DNA of 64,000 bases, from contig OW028585.1 in the NCBI GenBank assembly GCA_932294295.1, forward strand, positions 27,590,177 through 27,654,176, written 5' to 3'. The position numbers were made by a program, and so were the translations under genes. Positions 1 to 10,705 of this stretch are shown here, in pieces (the first letter of the stretch is position 1; each line of letters opens with the position of its first letter). Source of the stretch: Alitta virens. Lineage: Eukaryota > Annelida > Polychaeta > Phyllodocida > Nereididae. Below the pieces are notes generated by a model. The model worked only from the letters and a program-made list of their open reading frames with translations. It made no database searches and was not told where the DNA came from.

Positions 1-599
1 ACTTTTTGAATCTACAACTAATCGGGAAATAATCACATGATTTTCAGGAGGACTGGCAAGCTAATTAAACAAAAAAGATAGAAAATTGATCAAAATCCAA
101 AATGGCACTTTCCGCCTCAAAGGTGTAAATGCTCTACCTTTTTATATAAAATGAATCTATTTGCCCTATTTTTGGGGGGTAAGGTCAAGAAAGGAGTCTG
201 TAACATATGTGTATGATCAGTGACATAATCTAATGCTTGTATTGCAAAAGCCGAGGTGAAAATCACCCGAAGGTGTGATAAATGTGCATGTGCTATATTT
301 AGATCCATGATTGCAGCTGCATGTGATCACTGTCAATTGTGGTAATAACAAAAGAGGTAGCAGCAGCTGCTGGTGCAAGTATATATGCCGCACCCTGTAT
401 TTTCTAATCTGTTTGATTTTTTGTTTTGTTTTACTGTCTTTAATACATGAAACAAGTTCAGTTGCACTCAGAAGGGAGTTAACTAACAATTTTGATGGTT
501 ATATCCCACAAAAGAACAATAAAAAGGTCACATGGTGGAGTATAATTATGTGTTAACCGGTCAGGTCATTCATATCTGTACTGTATAAACAAACAGGCA
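1..599. other. gene-free stretch
   Basis: AT-rich sequence with only short overlapping open frames on both strands (each under 95 codons). None has recognisable protein character. I see no repeat family member here. Confidence 0.5.
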
Positions 600-715
600 T
601 AACTTGGGTAAGCATTGCACAGAGCCCTGTGTTGGCAACTGGTGTTTTATATCATCCACCGTGTTACCGCCCTTGGCTTGAGGAAGCCCATTAATCTCAT
701 GAATGTGGTTTTACT
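600..715 (+). repeat. dispersed repeat family G, copy 1
   Basis: Shares an ordered set of words with 24,025-24,165, 36,265-36,390 and (inverted) 46,850-46,990: an AAGCATTGCACAGAGCCCTG-like start, then TGTGTTGG, a TATCATCCACC-like middle and an AGGCCCAGGACTT-like end. This copy is the most diverged at its end. No coding capacity is visible. It could be part of a larger, unrecognised element. Confidence 0.55.
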
Positions 716-2370
716 CTTGCTTCAGACATGAACCTCAAGATGCTGCCAAATTCCATCGGAGGTTTATTTCACACCTAATGACTGCAGAATGAAAGTCATC
801 AGGCACTCAAATTATTTGAAGGATTCATCTGCCAGGCTATGGATTTTGTGAGCCTGATGCTCCAAAAGTGGGTAGGGCAGTGGGGATAGCAGAAATGTTA
901 TGGTTTAAGAGGTGTTTAAATGTATCTGTATAACACAAATGGTACAATTGTAAGACCAACCATGCAGTTAGTTGACCTTTGTCTATGTTTTAGCGAAATT
1001 ACAAATGGATATTTAATAAGCGGAGAATGTGCAATGTGGAACTTGTTATTCGTTTATTAATCATTCAACCCTAGGGCTGGCTTTCTACAATGGAATATGT
1101 TCAATAAAAAATATTATAGTCACAAAGTAAATGTATGAAAGATAATGTAGCATTAGAATAATGATACAAGACAAGAACATTTCAAAGTATATGAAAATAA
1201 ATATCAAATAAGTTAAAAAATGTCAATTGGTATCAAACAAATGCACACAGATCCAGTTGAAAAATTGCTATAACTATACTAAATTGATATTGAAATACTA
1301 AAAACAAATACATACCTCTGTTAGGGCTGGTAACTGACCTTTCATACAATGCAGTTTCTTTGAACATCTTTTTTCTAGACAGTCTTCTTTTTTATATTAA
1401 AAGACCATTTTGAGGTTAGCTGGAAATGCTGCTTTTTACTTTGCAATACCATTGGCAACAGTCCTCTTTTGTATCCATAATCATATATGTTTTCCCCGAA
1501 TAAGTCTTCTCTACTTTGCAGAGATACCTTATATATTTAGACATCACATCTCGCAGAAATGTCAGCGAGCTATTTTGTGGATTTCTAGAAAATCGGAACA
1601 CCATTAATACTCAATGGCTTCAATCGAAAGACGAAGGGCTTCGGATAATCTCATTAGTTAGGAGAAAGCTGGTTTCAAGCATACCTCTGAGGGAAAGCGA
1701 CAAGTTATATTATTGTTTGAGGAAAACCATTAAGAGCTCTCACATGAAAAGATCTCGTTTTTAATTAAGACATGTAAGTAACGTGGGATGAGATATAAAC
1801 TTTTGCTGAGCTTTGTTACTTTCAAAATATTGATATTAACTTTTGCTGAACTTTTTTACTTCCAAAATATTGAATAAAGTACATATATGTATTTAATTTT
1901 GAAGAAAACTTTCTGCCTCTTTCCCTTAGAGATTCCTTTGATTCACCAAGCTATGTGGATTGCAGCATTTACTTCTGTTCCTCAAATAATGTGTCATGCC
2001 GGCTTGTTGTACGTCCTTTCTCATATCGGATTGACTTTGTATTTTTAACTGAAGCAACCTTAACATATTTTAGGCCAAAGGTACAGAGACATTTTGCTTC
2101 TTCCTTGTACAGATGGTGAACAAAAATTAACAAGAACTGATTTACTCTATTCATGCCTCAGCTATTTAAATGTATGATCTTAGTCTCAGTGTAATTGGCC
2201 AATGATCAGTTTTGTGATGTCACTGAATGACCATTGTTTGCATTGCCATTGTGACATTGTCACAATTGCTTTTCAGCACTTTGCAATACTGACAGTTGAA
2301 CTGAAATAGATGTTATAAGTGTGAGTGGCTGATGCATGATATATCGATAGTCTTTTGACTATATAGGATG
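716..2370. other. gene-free stretch
   Basis: About 1.65 kb without a recognisable gene. Open frames here are 60-80 codons, overlap on opposite strands and look random. A short local duplication of an AACTTTTGCTGA-type motif is visible near 1,800-1,860. No family member was recognised. Confidence 0.5.
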
Positions 2371-2557
2371 TGGTCTGCAGGATGGTTTCTCCAGTGCACC
2401 CCTTCCCTTATCAGGTGGCACCCCTATAGTGACATGTAATTGTCTTTGGGGTGTCACCTCCCACTTACGTATTTCTTTGGTGTGATCGCCTTTTTGTTTG
2501 TTGTGTGTATGTGTGATCATGTGGGTGAATAAATGCTATTGTGACTCTGACTCTGAT
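2371..2557 (+). mobile_element. possible LINE 3' end remnant
   Basis: A GC-richer block (CACCCCTTCCCTTATCAGG, GGTGTCACCTCCCACTTACG) runs into a GTGTGATCATGTGGGTG segment, an AATAAA-like signal and a short tandem tail (GACTCT repeated) at about 2,540-2,556. A polyadenylation-like signal followed by a short tandem tail is typical of CR1/L2-type non-LTR 3' ends in invertebrates. No coding part remains, so the assignment is an inference. Confidence 0.3.
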
Positions 2558-3640
2558 AACAAAATGCTCAGTTAGTCAGCCATAGAGCTATAAGAATTGA
2601 CTTTAGCAAGAGGTGACACTTCTTTCATTCTGCTAGAAGTAATTATCGACCATGAGTTTAAGAAGGTTAGTGACTTTTTCCTAATAATAGAGTGCATCTG
2701 CCTTGCTGGTAATGATGGTGGACAGAAACGTGCAAAGTAATTATGAACAAATAATCTGGTTAGGCAAAATCCACACTGCAACTACACATTTACTGTCGAG
2801 AGTAAGAGGATGGTACCCTTATCTTGTTAGAGATAATTAATGGCTAGTGTAAAAAGGTGAGAAACCCGGTCAAAATAAAGGGACTTAAGCTTGTAAGAAC
2901 ATCAGTAATTTACGATAAGGGTGCAAAAGAAGCCTGCAAAAAAGTGCCTACTAACCTTAACACAAGGCCAACCAACCCGTTGTAACTAATGGCTTAGAGC
3001 TACTCTAACATGAATATGTGAGGCGGATGCAATATAAATGGTGATATCAAAACTATAGGTTAAGGATGCTTATGTCCACACTCTAGAAGTGGCTAATGAT
3101 TGTGCATGCTGTGGGGGATGTGCACTAGCTTACTAAAAAGCTGTAAAATTGTACACACCCCTTACATTATAAATAAAAGAAAAAGAGTATAAACCGACAT
3201 GACTACACTGGTACTATACTGTGTTTGCCAATGAGATTATTGTATTCACATGACATGCACAGGATTCAGTTTCCAAATCAATAAAATTTGCTGTAAAGCA
3301 CTCCCTCATAGCACTCCCTGGTTGAAAATTATAAAAGAGAAGCAAAATGAGCCTGTACTATATCAGTGAGCTAACAAATCAGTGCAGTGGCCTTAAAGTA
3401 CAATAGTAATGTCCTATCTAAGCAATCTTCTTAAGTGCTCAGCTGAACTGAGCAGATAATTAGCCAAGTGCCACATAAATTGCACACAAATGGGAAAGCG
3501 TTTTAGCATGACCTTGATGTAAATTAATTGCTGCAAAAAGGATGCACGATATATCAGCTTTTGCTCTGGGTAGTCTGAGATGTAACTTTAAATACATTTG
3601 TTTTGTTTGTCAGGATATCCTTATCGCAAAACAAAATGTC
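2558..3640. other. gene-free stretch
   Basis: No gene or recognised repeat is visible in this 1.1 kb. One 69-codon minus-strand open frame is present but has no protein-family character. Confidence 0.45.
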
Positions 3641-3654
3641 AATGTTAAATGTGG

Positions 3655-3725
3655 ATGCCAAGGTCTAGTGGTAAAGGCATTTATCTGCTAATCACGTAGT
3701 AGCAGGTTCGAACATCTAACATGGC
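3655..3725 (+). repeat. degenerate tRNA-like SINE head
   Basis: The order GCCAAGGTCTAGTGGTAAAG, a CTGCTAATCAC loop and GCAGGTTCGAAC resembles a tRNA with an A-box-like D arm and a B-box (GGTTCGAA). The 3' acceptor strand pairs only partly, so this is unlikely to be a working tRNA gene. A decayed SINE head, perhaps from a Ser/Leu-type tRNA, is the best reading. Confidence 0.35.
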
Positions 3726-3840
3726 CTACTGCAACCACTGCCTCATCCCACCTAGTATTTGGCGAGAGCCAACCATGGTGATGACCAGTGCGAATTCTGA
3801 GGCTTCTGCACTGAATTTCGTGCTCTCTGAATTGACCTGG

Positions 3841-3960
3841 ATTGCCAATGGTAAATTGCCAAGGGAGTTGAGAAAGACTGTGAATTGGCCTAGATTGCCA
3901 ATGGTAAATTGCAGATTTGTCAAACAGTTTTACAATGTTGACTCTAAACCAAGTACATGA
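3841..3960 (+). repeat. short tandem duplication, about 53-bp period
   Basis: ATTGCCAATGGTAAATTGC occurs at 3,841 and again at 3,894, with a degenerate remainder between. The intervening words AGGGAGTTGAGAAAGACT recur in a separate tandem duplication at 22,685-22,815, so this belongs to a dispersed family. No coding function is apparent. Confidence 0.6.
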
Positions 3961-4624
3961 CATACGTTATACATCTGTTTGGCAAAGTACATATCTTAAG
4001 TTCATATTTTTACCACCTGAATCTCTCCTATCACGGTACATTATACCTCCAATCCTGTTATTCAGAAAAGACCTTGACTTTTTTTCGCAGCTGTCGCTAA
4101 TTTTCCCCAATAAGATGCAGCCGGTCTCTCATTATTCATTGAAGTAAATAGGCAGCTGCGGTGCAGATTTCATCCTCGGAACTTTTAAGCTGGTAATTAT
4201 CAAATGTGATTTTCTGCCCATTCGAATTTTGACCAGACCAAAGGGTCATTCATCCTACTGAGACATCCTTGGCCCAATGGTCATTGATATTCAAAAAGAA
4301 AGTTATCTAATCAAGAAAGTCTGATTAGAAAGAAATGTCATTAAGAGACAAGATTTACGTATACATTAAAAAATAAATAAATAAAATAAAATAAATAGAA
4401 AAGGGGAGAGGGGGAAAAACAAAGTAATAGAGGATGCAAAAGGAAAATATATAATACTGCTAAATAATTTCTCTTTATGGTTGGGAGATCTCCCAAAAAC
4501 TTGCGGCTGCCACCGGTAGACCACCCCAAGGAAAGATATAGCTGAATCTCCTTAGTCACCCACCTATTAGTGAGATTATATATTATCACTTCTCTTACAT
4601 GCAATCATACTATATATGTAGTAG

Positions 4625-4960
4625 AAAGAGGGTGCCAAGGTAGAGGACTTTTCACCAGCTACAATCTTGATTGCTTTTTTCTGTAATTTAAAAACTTCCT
4701 TAACTCTTGATTTCCAACAAAGAATTCCATAATTTATATGAGGTAAAAACAGACTATTATAAAGTGTTATGAGGATTTCTTCAGACAGAATATTTTTAAT
4801 TTTACCAATTTCCTAAAGTTTTTGACAATTTTGAGCTTGTTTTTCTTTATCGACAAAATTTATCATTGAATTATTAATATAAATATTTGGAATAGACACC
4901 CTTCTTCATGCAGTATGGAATACCATGGCTTTTGTCTTCGACAAGTTTAAACATATTTAG
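4625..4960 (-). pseudogene. non-LTR reverse transcriptase C-terminal fragment
   Basis: Reading the minus strand from about 4,960 down, a broken frame carries residues matching the region just after the catalytic core of LINE reverse transcriptases. It begins LSKTKAMVFHTA, then PNIYINNSMINFVDK, and after an in-frame stop there is a stop-free run of about 70 codons: ILITLYNSLFLPHINYGIL, then CW, KLQKKAIKIVAGEKSS and a TLAPSF-like end. The pattern L-Y-x-S-L-x-x-P-x-x-x-Y-G followed by L-Q-K-K-A-I-K-I is characteristic of CR1/L2/Jockey-type elements. The segment that would carry the F-L-G-V motif is missing, and at least two stops interrupt it. No ATG begins it, so simple ORF finding misses it. 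It is dead, and the exact clade is uncertain. Confidence 0.75.
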
Positions 4961-5865
4961 TGTTTAATTCAGTGTTAATATTTGTGTCTCTGTCTTGGTC
5001 AGAACAATTAAAAGGTGTGCAGAGTAGCTGATGAAACAGTGCCATCTGCAAAGATTATAGCAGAGAAAGCTGTGTAGGTTGAGAAGCTCTCATGAGTTTG
5101 ACAATGCATTCAACTGGAGCTGCAGCAAAGCTGTTGGATAATTCAGGGACTTTAATTTGTATGCCTGATCGTGACTTTCGAGTGGTTTTCTCTGAACTTT
5201 AAAAACTGATGTTTGTCTTCATCTTTCATTGACTACCTGAGTGCTTTATGAAGTCTTACCACAATCTTGTGGGCTTTGTCAAGTTTGCTGACTATAAAGG
5301 AACAAAAACCCAATAATCACCAGCAAGGAATTCGCTTCTTGTTCTTTTGTGACATCACTCACCCAGCCTCCTTCTGGAGACAATAACCACTTCTCTGTTC
5401 CTTTGTCTTCTGCGCCTCCTTTTGAACTCTTCTAATACCGTCATTGGTTGCCATGGTGACTTTGTCTGGTATGCTAACCTAATAAAAGACTGTGCTGGTC
5501 TATTGATGTGAATGCTGTTCTTAAGAGAGGGATAATGAAAGAGCAGTGCATAATGTACTTCCATATGCTCTGAGGCAATAATTTATATGAAGAAGCTTTT
5601 TTTTGGCTGTTATATATCACGACAATAGACACTAGAAGACGCTCTTGGGCTGTACTTCTAAAAATGTTTGCATTAATATTGCACGGATGTAAGCTGTAAA
5701 ATATTTCTATCTACAGGAACTATTAAGTTGAATCATGAAAATTGACTCAACAACCTTATCACCACTTCTCCCTTTGTACACTTTTTTCAAACAATGCTTG
5801 GAGCAACATAAAATGGACAGACATGTTATCAATAAGTCAAGCCCTAAATTACCTACTGATACTGC
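4961..5865. other. no confirmed gene
   Basis: No recognised repeat is present. A minus-strand ATG in good context at 5,452-5,454 followed by a GTGAGT donor near 5,362 might be a first coding exon (see findings), but without a second exon or homology it is not called as a gene. Confidence 0.4.
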
Positions 5866-5867
5866 CC

Positions 5868-5955
5868 TGATAACATGTTACGTCGGCCCGATGTTGGCTC
5901 GATGCTGGTCCGACGTTGCCCTCATAGGACAGACGTCAATATGATGTCAAATGCC
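5868..5955 (+). repeat. MITE-like fragment of the CCAGATAGCA / GATGTTGG family
   Basis: Repeated CGATGTTGG / CGATGCTGG / CGACGTTGC words and a terminal GCCATCTGGGTG match the same style of element at 27,174, 27,902, 42,182 and 43,925. Only one end retains the CCA-TCTGGGT terminal motif. Confidence 0.5.
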
Positions 5956-6587
5956 ATCTGGGTGAAACTTCTCTAATTTACGCTTCCCTTTTCACAATTT
6001 ATTTTCAGTATCTTAATATCAAGCATGGTCGAGTATTTTGTTCTTGTAACTATTTATAGTATCTGCCTGAGATTTATCCCAACCCCCTCAGAGGCCCTGG
6101 CTAACGCCTTAAACATTAGAGCACAAGAACCATTGATTCCTCCTTTTAATAACTTGTAATGAAATACAGTTAGTTTCTTAAAACATGGTTGACTCCATGC
6201 AGCTGTCGTGACCTATTCCTGGCTGTAGCTATTACTGGCTAAAGCCAGCTGCTTTTGTCTACTCCCAGCTTATAGTCGACTTACACTTAAATGTCACATT
6301 GGAAAGGTGACATTTGACTATAAACAGCAACTGACAGAAAGAAAAAAAACAGATGATGGATTAATGATTCACTAGTTACACAACAGCCCTTTTTTTAATA
6401 AGAACTTGGTGGATGTCTCCTGACCAAATGTAAAGAATATATACGTATTTTTACATATTTATTTATTTTTGTTATTATTATTATTTTTAGTTTTTACTAT
6501 TTACTTCTTATATCGTATGTATCATTTTTTATTTATATGGTCAAATAAAAAATATTCTCTCTTACTCTCTCTCTCTTACCATGGGCA

Positions 6588-6765
6588 GGGGCCTAGCTCA
6601 GAGGTAGCACTCTGGGCTTCCAACCTCTGGGTCCCGGGTTCGATTCCCGGTCGAGCCTAAGTTTGATGGCTGTTTCATCCTTCATCTCATTTGCCAGTCC
6701 TAATTAGCCCAACTGGTGCAGAAATACAGGATGTAAAGCCCTCATCACCCACCCACTCTCTCTCT
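6588..6765 (+). mobile_element. tRNA-derived SINE (family S), copy 1
   Basis: The head begins GGGGCCTAGCTCAGAGGTAG and carries an A box (TAGCTCAGAGG) and a perfect B box (GGTTCGATTCC). A TTCCAA anticodon-loop-like segment suggests a Gly(UCC)-type tRNA ancestor. The body continues GATGGCTGTTTCATCC, then CCTAATTAGCCCAACTGG, then GCAGAAATACAGGA, and ends in a simple CA/CT-rich tail. The acceptor stem does not pair well, so this is a SINE and not a tRNA gene. This copy has a shortened body. Confidence 0.85.
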
Positions 6766-7084
6766 TACAAGGAGACACCATGCAGGCAACAGCAGGAAAG
6801 GGCAAACTGTCAAGGCAAAGATACATACCATTTCTTTTATCATGATTTTCTTTATATTGAGCTTGTGTTAAGAAGTTCAAGGACATCTCGCTCGTTGGTT
6901 CTCTTGTGGCTGAAACACTGAAAGATAAGTATTTAGAAAACAAAAGTGAAAAATATAAAACCTTCACATAGTTGTGTTGTTGAGGCAGAGCAGCTCTTCT
7001 TTAGGAACTTGAAATAGAAAAAATTATCACGGGTTACTTTTGTGCAATCCGTTTTTATCCTAATTAGGTCACCAATGTATGGTG
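6766..7084. other. gene-free stretch
   Basis: About 320 bases with no recognised gene or repeat beyond the CT-rich end of the preceding SINE tail. Confidence 0.4.
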
Positions 7085-7245
7085 GCTGAGGAGTTCACTT
7101 CTTGGTGCAAAGGTTCATCCCCCGACAGTTGAACCTTTGCCCCATGACACCTTCGCACCATGACAGTGATAGTATACTGTCGTACCACAAAAGTAATAGG
7201 CCAACAGTCCCCGACAGTGTAGGTTTCGCACCACGAAAGGCTGAT
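7085..7245 (+). mobile_element. fold-back element F, copy 1
   Basis: Contains a hairpin in which GGTGCAAAGGTTCA pairs with TGAACCTTTGCCCC, followed by GACAGTGATAGTATACTGTC, which is itself a palindrome. It then continues TACCACAAAAGTAATA and ends GTGTAGGTTTCGCACCAC. The second half recurs at 41,009-41,095, where it also leads straight into a pyrimidine-rich tract. Probably a small non-autonomous mobile element. Confidence 0.6.
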
Positions 7246-7287
7246 TGACTTAACAGCAGGTATGCAACTTTGCAAGAGTGGCTAAAT

Positions 7288-7641
7288 TTCCTCCTCCTCT
7301 CCCCTCCTTCCCTCCTCCTCCTCTCCCCTCCTCCCCTCCTCCTCCTCTCCCCTCCTCCTCCTCTCCCCTCCTCCCCTCCTCCTCTCCCCTCCTCCCCTCC
7401 TCCTCCTCCTCCTCCTCCTCCTCCTCCTCCTCCTCCTCCTCTCCTCCTCCTCCCCTCCTCCTCCTCCCCTCCTCCTCCTCTCCTCCTCCTCCTCCTCCTC
7501 TCCTCCTCCCCTCCTCCTCCTCCCCTCCTCCTCCTCCCCTCCTCCTCCTCTCCTCCTCCTCCTCCTCCTCTCCTCCTCCTCTCCTCCTCCTCCCCTCCTC
7601 CTCCTCCCCCTCTCCTCCTCCTCCTCCTCCTCTCCCCCTCC
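7288..7641 (+). repeat. polypyrimidine (CCT/TCC)n tract
   Basis: About 350 bases are almost pure C and T on the plus strand, built from CCT triplets with interspersed CCCCT. The long Pro/Ser/Leu and Arg/Gly/Glu frames across it, in all registers and both strands, are artefacts of this composition. A mirror-type homopurine-homopyrimidine tract this long can adopt triplex (H-DNA) structure. It directly follows element F. Confidence 0.95.
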
Positions 7642-8285
7642 CAGACTGTACTACACGGCCACCATACCAATGACACATGTCAAAAAAATTCAAATTTTTA
7701 TTGCACACATGCAGACAGAAAGACAGACCTTCCTAGATGGAATGACAGACAGCTACAAAACAAATATTTATAATCATATTATAACATTTTACTATACAGA
7801 TAGTGTGATAAAATGTACATTCACTTTATATAGTGCAACTACAATTGAATTGTGTGTTTTTTTAAAGTTTTCTTTCTTTTTTTTACCATAATTTTATTTT
7901 GTAAACTATATTATATTTTTTTCTTGTTTCCCTTTCTTTTGATAATGTTTAAATTATCCTTTTCTATTGATACAAAATTGGCAAGCTCAAATAAAAACTG
8001 ACAATAGTTATTTAAACTGCCACGTGTGTGCGTAAGATAATGCCCTTATATGGTAATAGGTGATAAGCTAATTTGCATAATTCTGGGAAAACAGTCTTTT
8101 TAGATGTTTTTAAAGGTAATTTTGAAATGGATGCCAAACCAGAACTTGAAGACCAAAGTAAAAATCCTGGATGACGCGTGTGGACATCTTATTTTATTAT
8201 ATAAATATGTACATAAAAAACATATGAAAAAAATAAGAGCAAGTAATACAATCATAAAGCACCACTTAGGATAAATTTTTTAAGT
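7642..8285. other. gene-free stretch
   Basis: AT-rich DNA with T-runs. The part nearest 8,286 (8,160-8,285) may be the 3' untranslated part of the LINE remnant that follows on the minus strand, but no conserved signal is obvious. Confidence 0.4.
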
Positions 8286-8615
8286 TTTGAATTTGAATAT
8301 ATTTAAATTACTATCACATTTTAAATCAGCAGGCAAAACATTCCATAATCTACCAGCTGTGGATACAAAGTTTTAAGATTAAATACATTCATACTGTCAA
8401 ACCTTGTATTACGTAAAGCAGTTTCACATTCCATTGTAATATTATTACAAAGGTATTGAGGAGCAAGTCCATGTATACATTTGAAAATGAGAAGTATGTT
8501 AAAATATTGAAATATTTGTTTATTATTCATCCACCTTAATGTATTTACTATATCTATACCATGAACATTGACATTATCAAATTGATCTACTATTCTAAGT
8601 GAGGCTGCTGAGTAA
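8286..8615 (-). pseudogene. non-LTR reverse transcriptase C-terminal fragment (CR1/L2-like)
   Basis: Minus-strand reading from about 8,612: SAASLRIVDQFDN, then VHGIDIVNTLRWM, then FKCIHGLAPQYL and LRNTRFDSMNV. After a frameshift near 8,370 the adjacent frame gives STAGRLWNVLPADLK, ending at a stop near 8,286. The sequence R-(A/x)-A-x-x-I, then the K-C-I-H-G-L-A-P-x-Y-L motif, and later A-x-R-L-W-N-x-L-P is the standard C-terminal tail of CR1/L2-clade LINE ORF2 proteins, beyond the reverse transcriptase core. Only the last 110 codons or so remain, with one frameshift, so this is a 5'-truncated dead copy. Confidence 0.85.
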
Positions 8616-9127
8616 ATAGGATATTATGAAATTACCATGGCAACCTAGAAGTCCTGTTGGCCTCGCTTGAACATCCGGTTGGCTTTCTTATTATCAAATC
8701 CACGAAAGAATGATTTGTTTCAACAAAATAATTCCATGATTACAGCCTTATTTTATCTGTTGTCCATATTCAAGTAGGTACATCATCACTTGCACCCTTA
8801 TATGGCATAATATAATGAGTTAATTTGCATAACTTTGCACTAATTCCTATCTGAATGAAAGGTGAGTATAAATGGAATATCTTTATGCCTCTAATTTGGA
8901 AATAATTACAAAACAGCTTTTTGAAGGCTGGTATAACATTCTGCAAAGGTATTGTTTATCATAAATTTTGAGGTTGGTTACCATGGTGATCAAGAATTCC
9001 TATTGATCTCATTTTAACATTCTGAAGATTTTTAACTGGCTATATAAGAGTGACTGGTGTAAATTAATACAGTCCATACTAAGTCTTATGACTATTCTTA
9101 TCTGTCCTGACAATCAGTATTGCTTGG
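8616..9127. other. gene-free stretch
   Basis: AT-rich, no recognised gene. Two similar phrases (CCTTATATGG followed by AATTTGCATAA) occur near 8,800 and again at 8,043 and 9,380, hinting at an old dispersed repeat around here. Confidence 0.4.
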
Positions 9128-9358
9128 TGGGGGCCTAGCTCAGAAGTAGCACTCTGGGCTTTCAACCGCTGGGTCCCGGGTTCGATTCCCGGTCGAGCCT
9201 AAGTTGGATGGCTGTTTCCTCCTTCGTCTCACTGCCATGGTCTCTGCCTGTCCTAATTAGCCCAACTGGTGCAGAAATACAGGACATTAAGCCCTAATCA
9301 CACACACACACGCACGCACGCATGCACGCACGCACGCACACACACACACACACACACA
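9128..9358 (+). mobile_element. tRNA-derived SINE (family S), copy 2, with (CA)n tail
   Basis: Head with A box (TAGCTCAGAAG, one change) and perfect B box GGTTCGATTCC, then the fuller body: GATGGCTGTTTCCTCC, CATTGCC-like ATGG TCTCTGCCTGTCC, TAATTAGCCCAACTGG and GCAGAAATACAGGACATTAA. It ends in about 60 bases of (CA)n/(CG-CA)n. This copy shows best how the family ends: a dinucleotide tail rather than poly(A). Confidence 0.9.
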
Positions 9359-9359
9359 G

Positions 9360-10177
9360 TCAATGCTGTTTCTCACATGCCCTTATATGGCAAATAAAGT
9401 GAACTAATTTGCATAACTCTGCCTTTGTTAGAGCCTACACAATGAATTTCACATTGAAGAATATTTTTGGATTCCGGACTATAAATGAGCCAAATTTATA
9501 CTCATAAATTAGCATTTTATTTATTATATAGGTCTAAATATCATTATGGCAAGAAATTCATTGCCATTGCAACCAAACTGCACGTGAAAAATCTGCAACA
9601 TCACCTATCTGAAACGGGATGATCTGATGATTTAAATGAGGTATCATACCCAGCTCTAACATAAAAGTTTTACGGACCCTTTTTCCCCCACATATGCTCC
9701 CCCACTAATGTATAAGCACATTACAAATTAAATCAATTACAATTACAATTGTTACCATTACAGTTGGTAGCAATGAGATGTCAATTTTTCATGACGTTTT
9801 GTCCTACTTTTATACAAAGAACAACATGAAGTCAACAGAAACATTAGCAATAGGCCAAACCCCAAATTTCTAATGAATGAATGTCTGAGATAAGACAAGA
9901 TAAGATTTTATCTAAAGTCGTTGGTGATACAACACAATTTTACCGACATTTAACCGATATTGAATAATTTTACTATGATGTGACATTTAACTGATAAAGT
10001 TAACTGGTGAAGTTCATTTACTGTGTACTATATTTTCATGTACACATTTTTGTTGTGTGTTTGTCACCAATTTCACTCGATATTTGGCCATAATGATGAC
10101 AAGATGGCAAAACTTATTAGCATAATTAGATGCAAGATATTCAATTGGTTTTATAAATCAGTTGTGGTCTGTCAGTC
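9360..10177. other. gene-free stretch
   Basis: No gene recognised. A 79-codon plus-strand frame overlaps the left arm of the next inverted repeat, and its shared peptide with 12.6 kb is due to that repeat. Confidence 0.4.
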
Positions 10178-10257
10178 TTTGTGCTGCTCTGCTTTGTATA
10201 TGAACGCAAAATATGGATCACAGGAGCTGTATAGTATAGTATATATATTTTTATCCT
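10178..10257 (+). repeat. inverted repeat A, left arm part 1
   Basis: About 80 bases from TTTGTGCTGCTCTGCTTTG to a TTTTTATCC end. They match the reverse complement of 12,587-12,665 at roughly 95%. Part 2 of the arm (10,565-10,672) follows after about 300 bases that the right arm lacks. Confidence 0.85.
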
Positions 10258-10564
10258 TTTGACAGCCCTTCAATCTTAGTCAAGTATGTGTTCCCCAATG
10301 TCTATTCCATATATAATAATGAATAAAGACTTCATAAATGTTGTATGAGCAACGCTATCCATCATAAGGCACGAGAAGGAGACTAGTGGCAATCCATACT
10401 ATTCAGAGTATTATTCAAAATAAAATTGTGCGAAATTCAGTCTGTTTTAAATTTTTTGCTAAATAGTAAATTATTCTGTATGGCTTGGCATTAATTTAAA
10501 CATGATATCATAATTAGAATTTTGTAGAATATCATTACAAAAACTATTAATATGACACTATGCA

Positions 10565-10672
10565 CTTCAAATACCATGGAGAAATCTACCAACGTTAATT
10601 GACAGCGAGGCATAAAATGAATTATAGAAAATTCCAATATCGTGGCAATAGTTGATTGTAATTCTAATTTAT
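10565..10672 (+). repeat. inverted repeat A, left arm part 2
   Basis: From CACTTCAAATACCATGGAG to ATTGTAATTCTAATTTA, matching the reverse complement of 12,464-12,573 with few differences. The right arm joins parts 1 and 2 with only about 13 bases between them, so about 300 bases were inserted into the left arm or lost from the right. Confidence 0.85.
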
Positions 10673-10705
10673 ATGTGTGAGTGTAAAATACTGTTGTATC
10701 ATTAG

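Noticed and set aside
6588..6660. tRNA gene
   Set aside because: A and B boxes are good but the acceptor strands do not pair properly, and the same head recurs with a SINE body at several places.
7095..7773. Long Pro/Ser/Leu and Arg/Gly/Glu open frames (131-193 codons)
   Set aside because: They exist on both strands and in several frames only because the DNA is a CCT/AGG repeat without stops. There is no complexity or domain.
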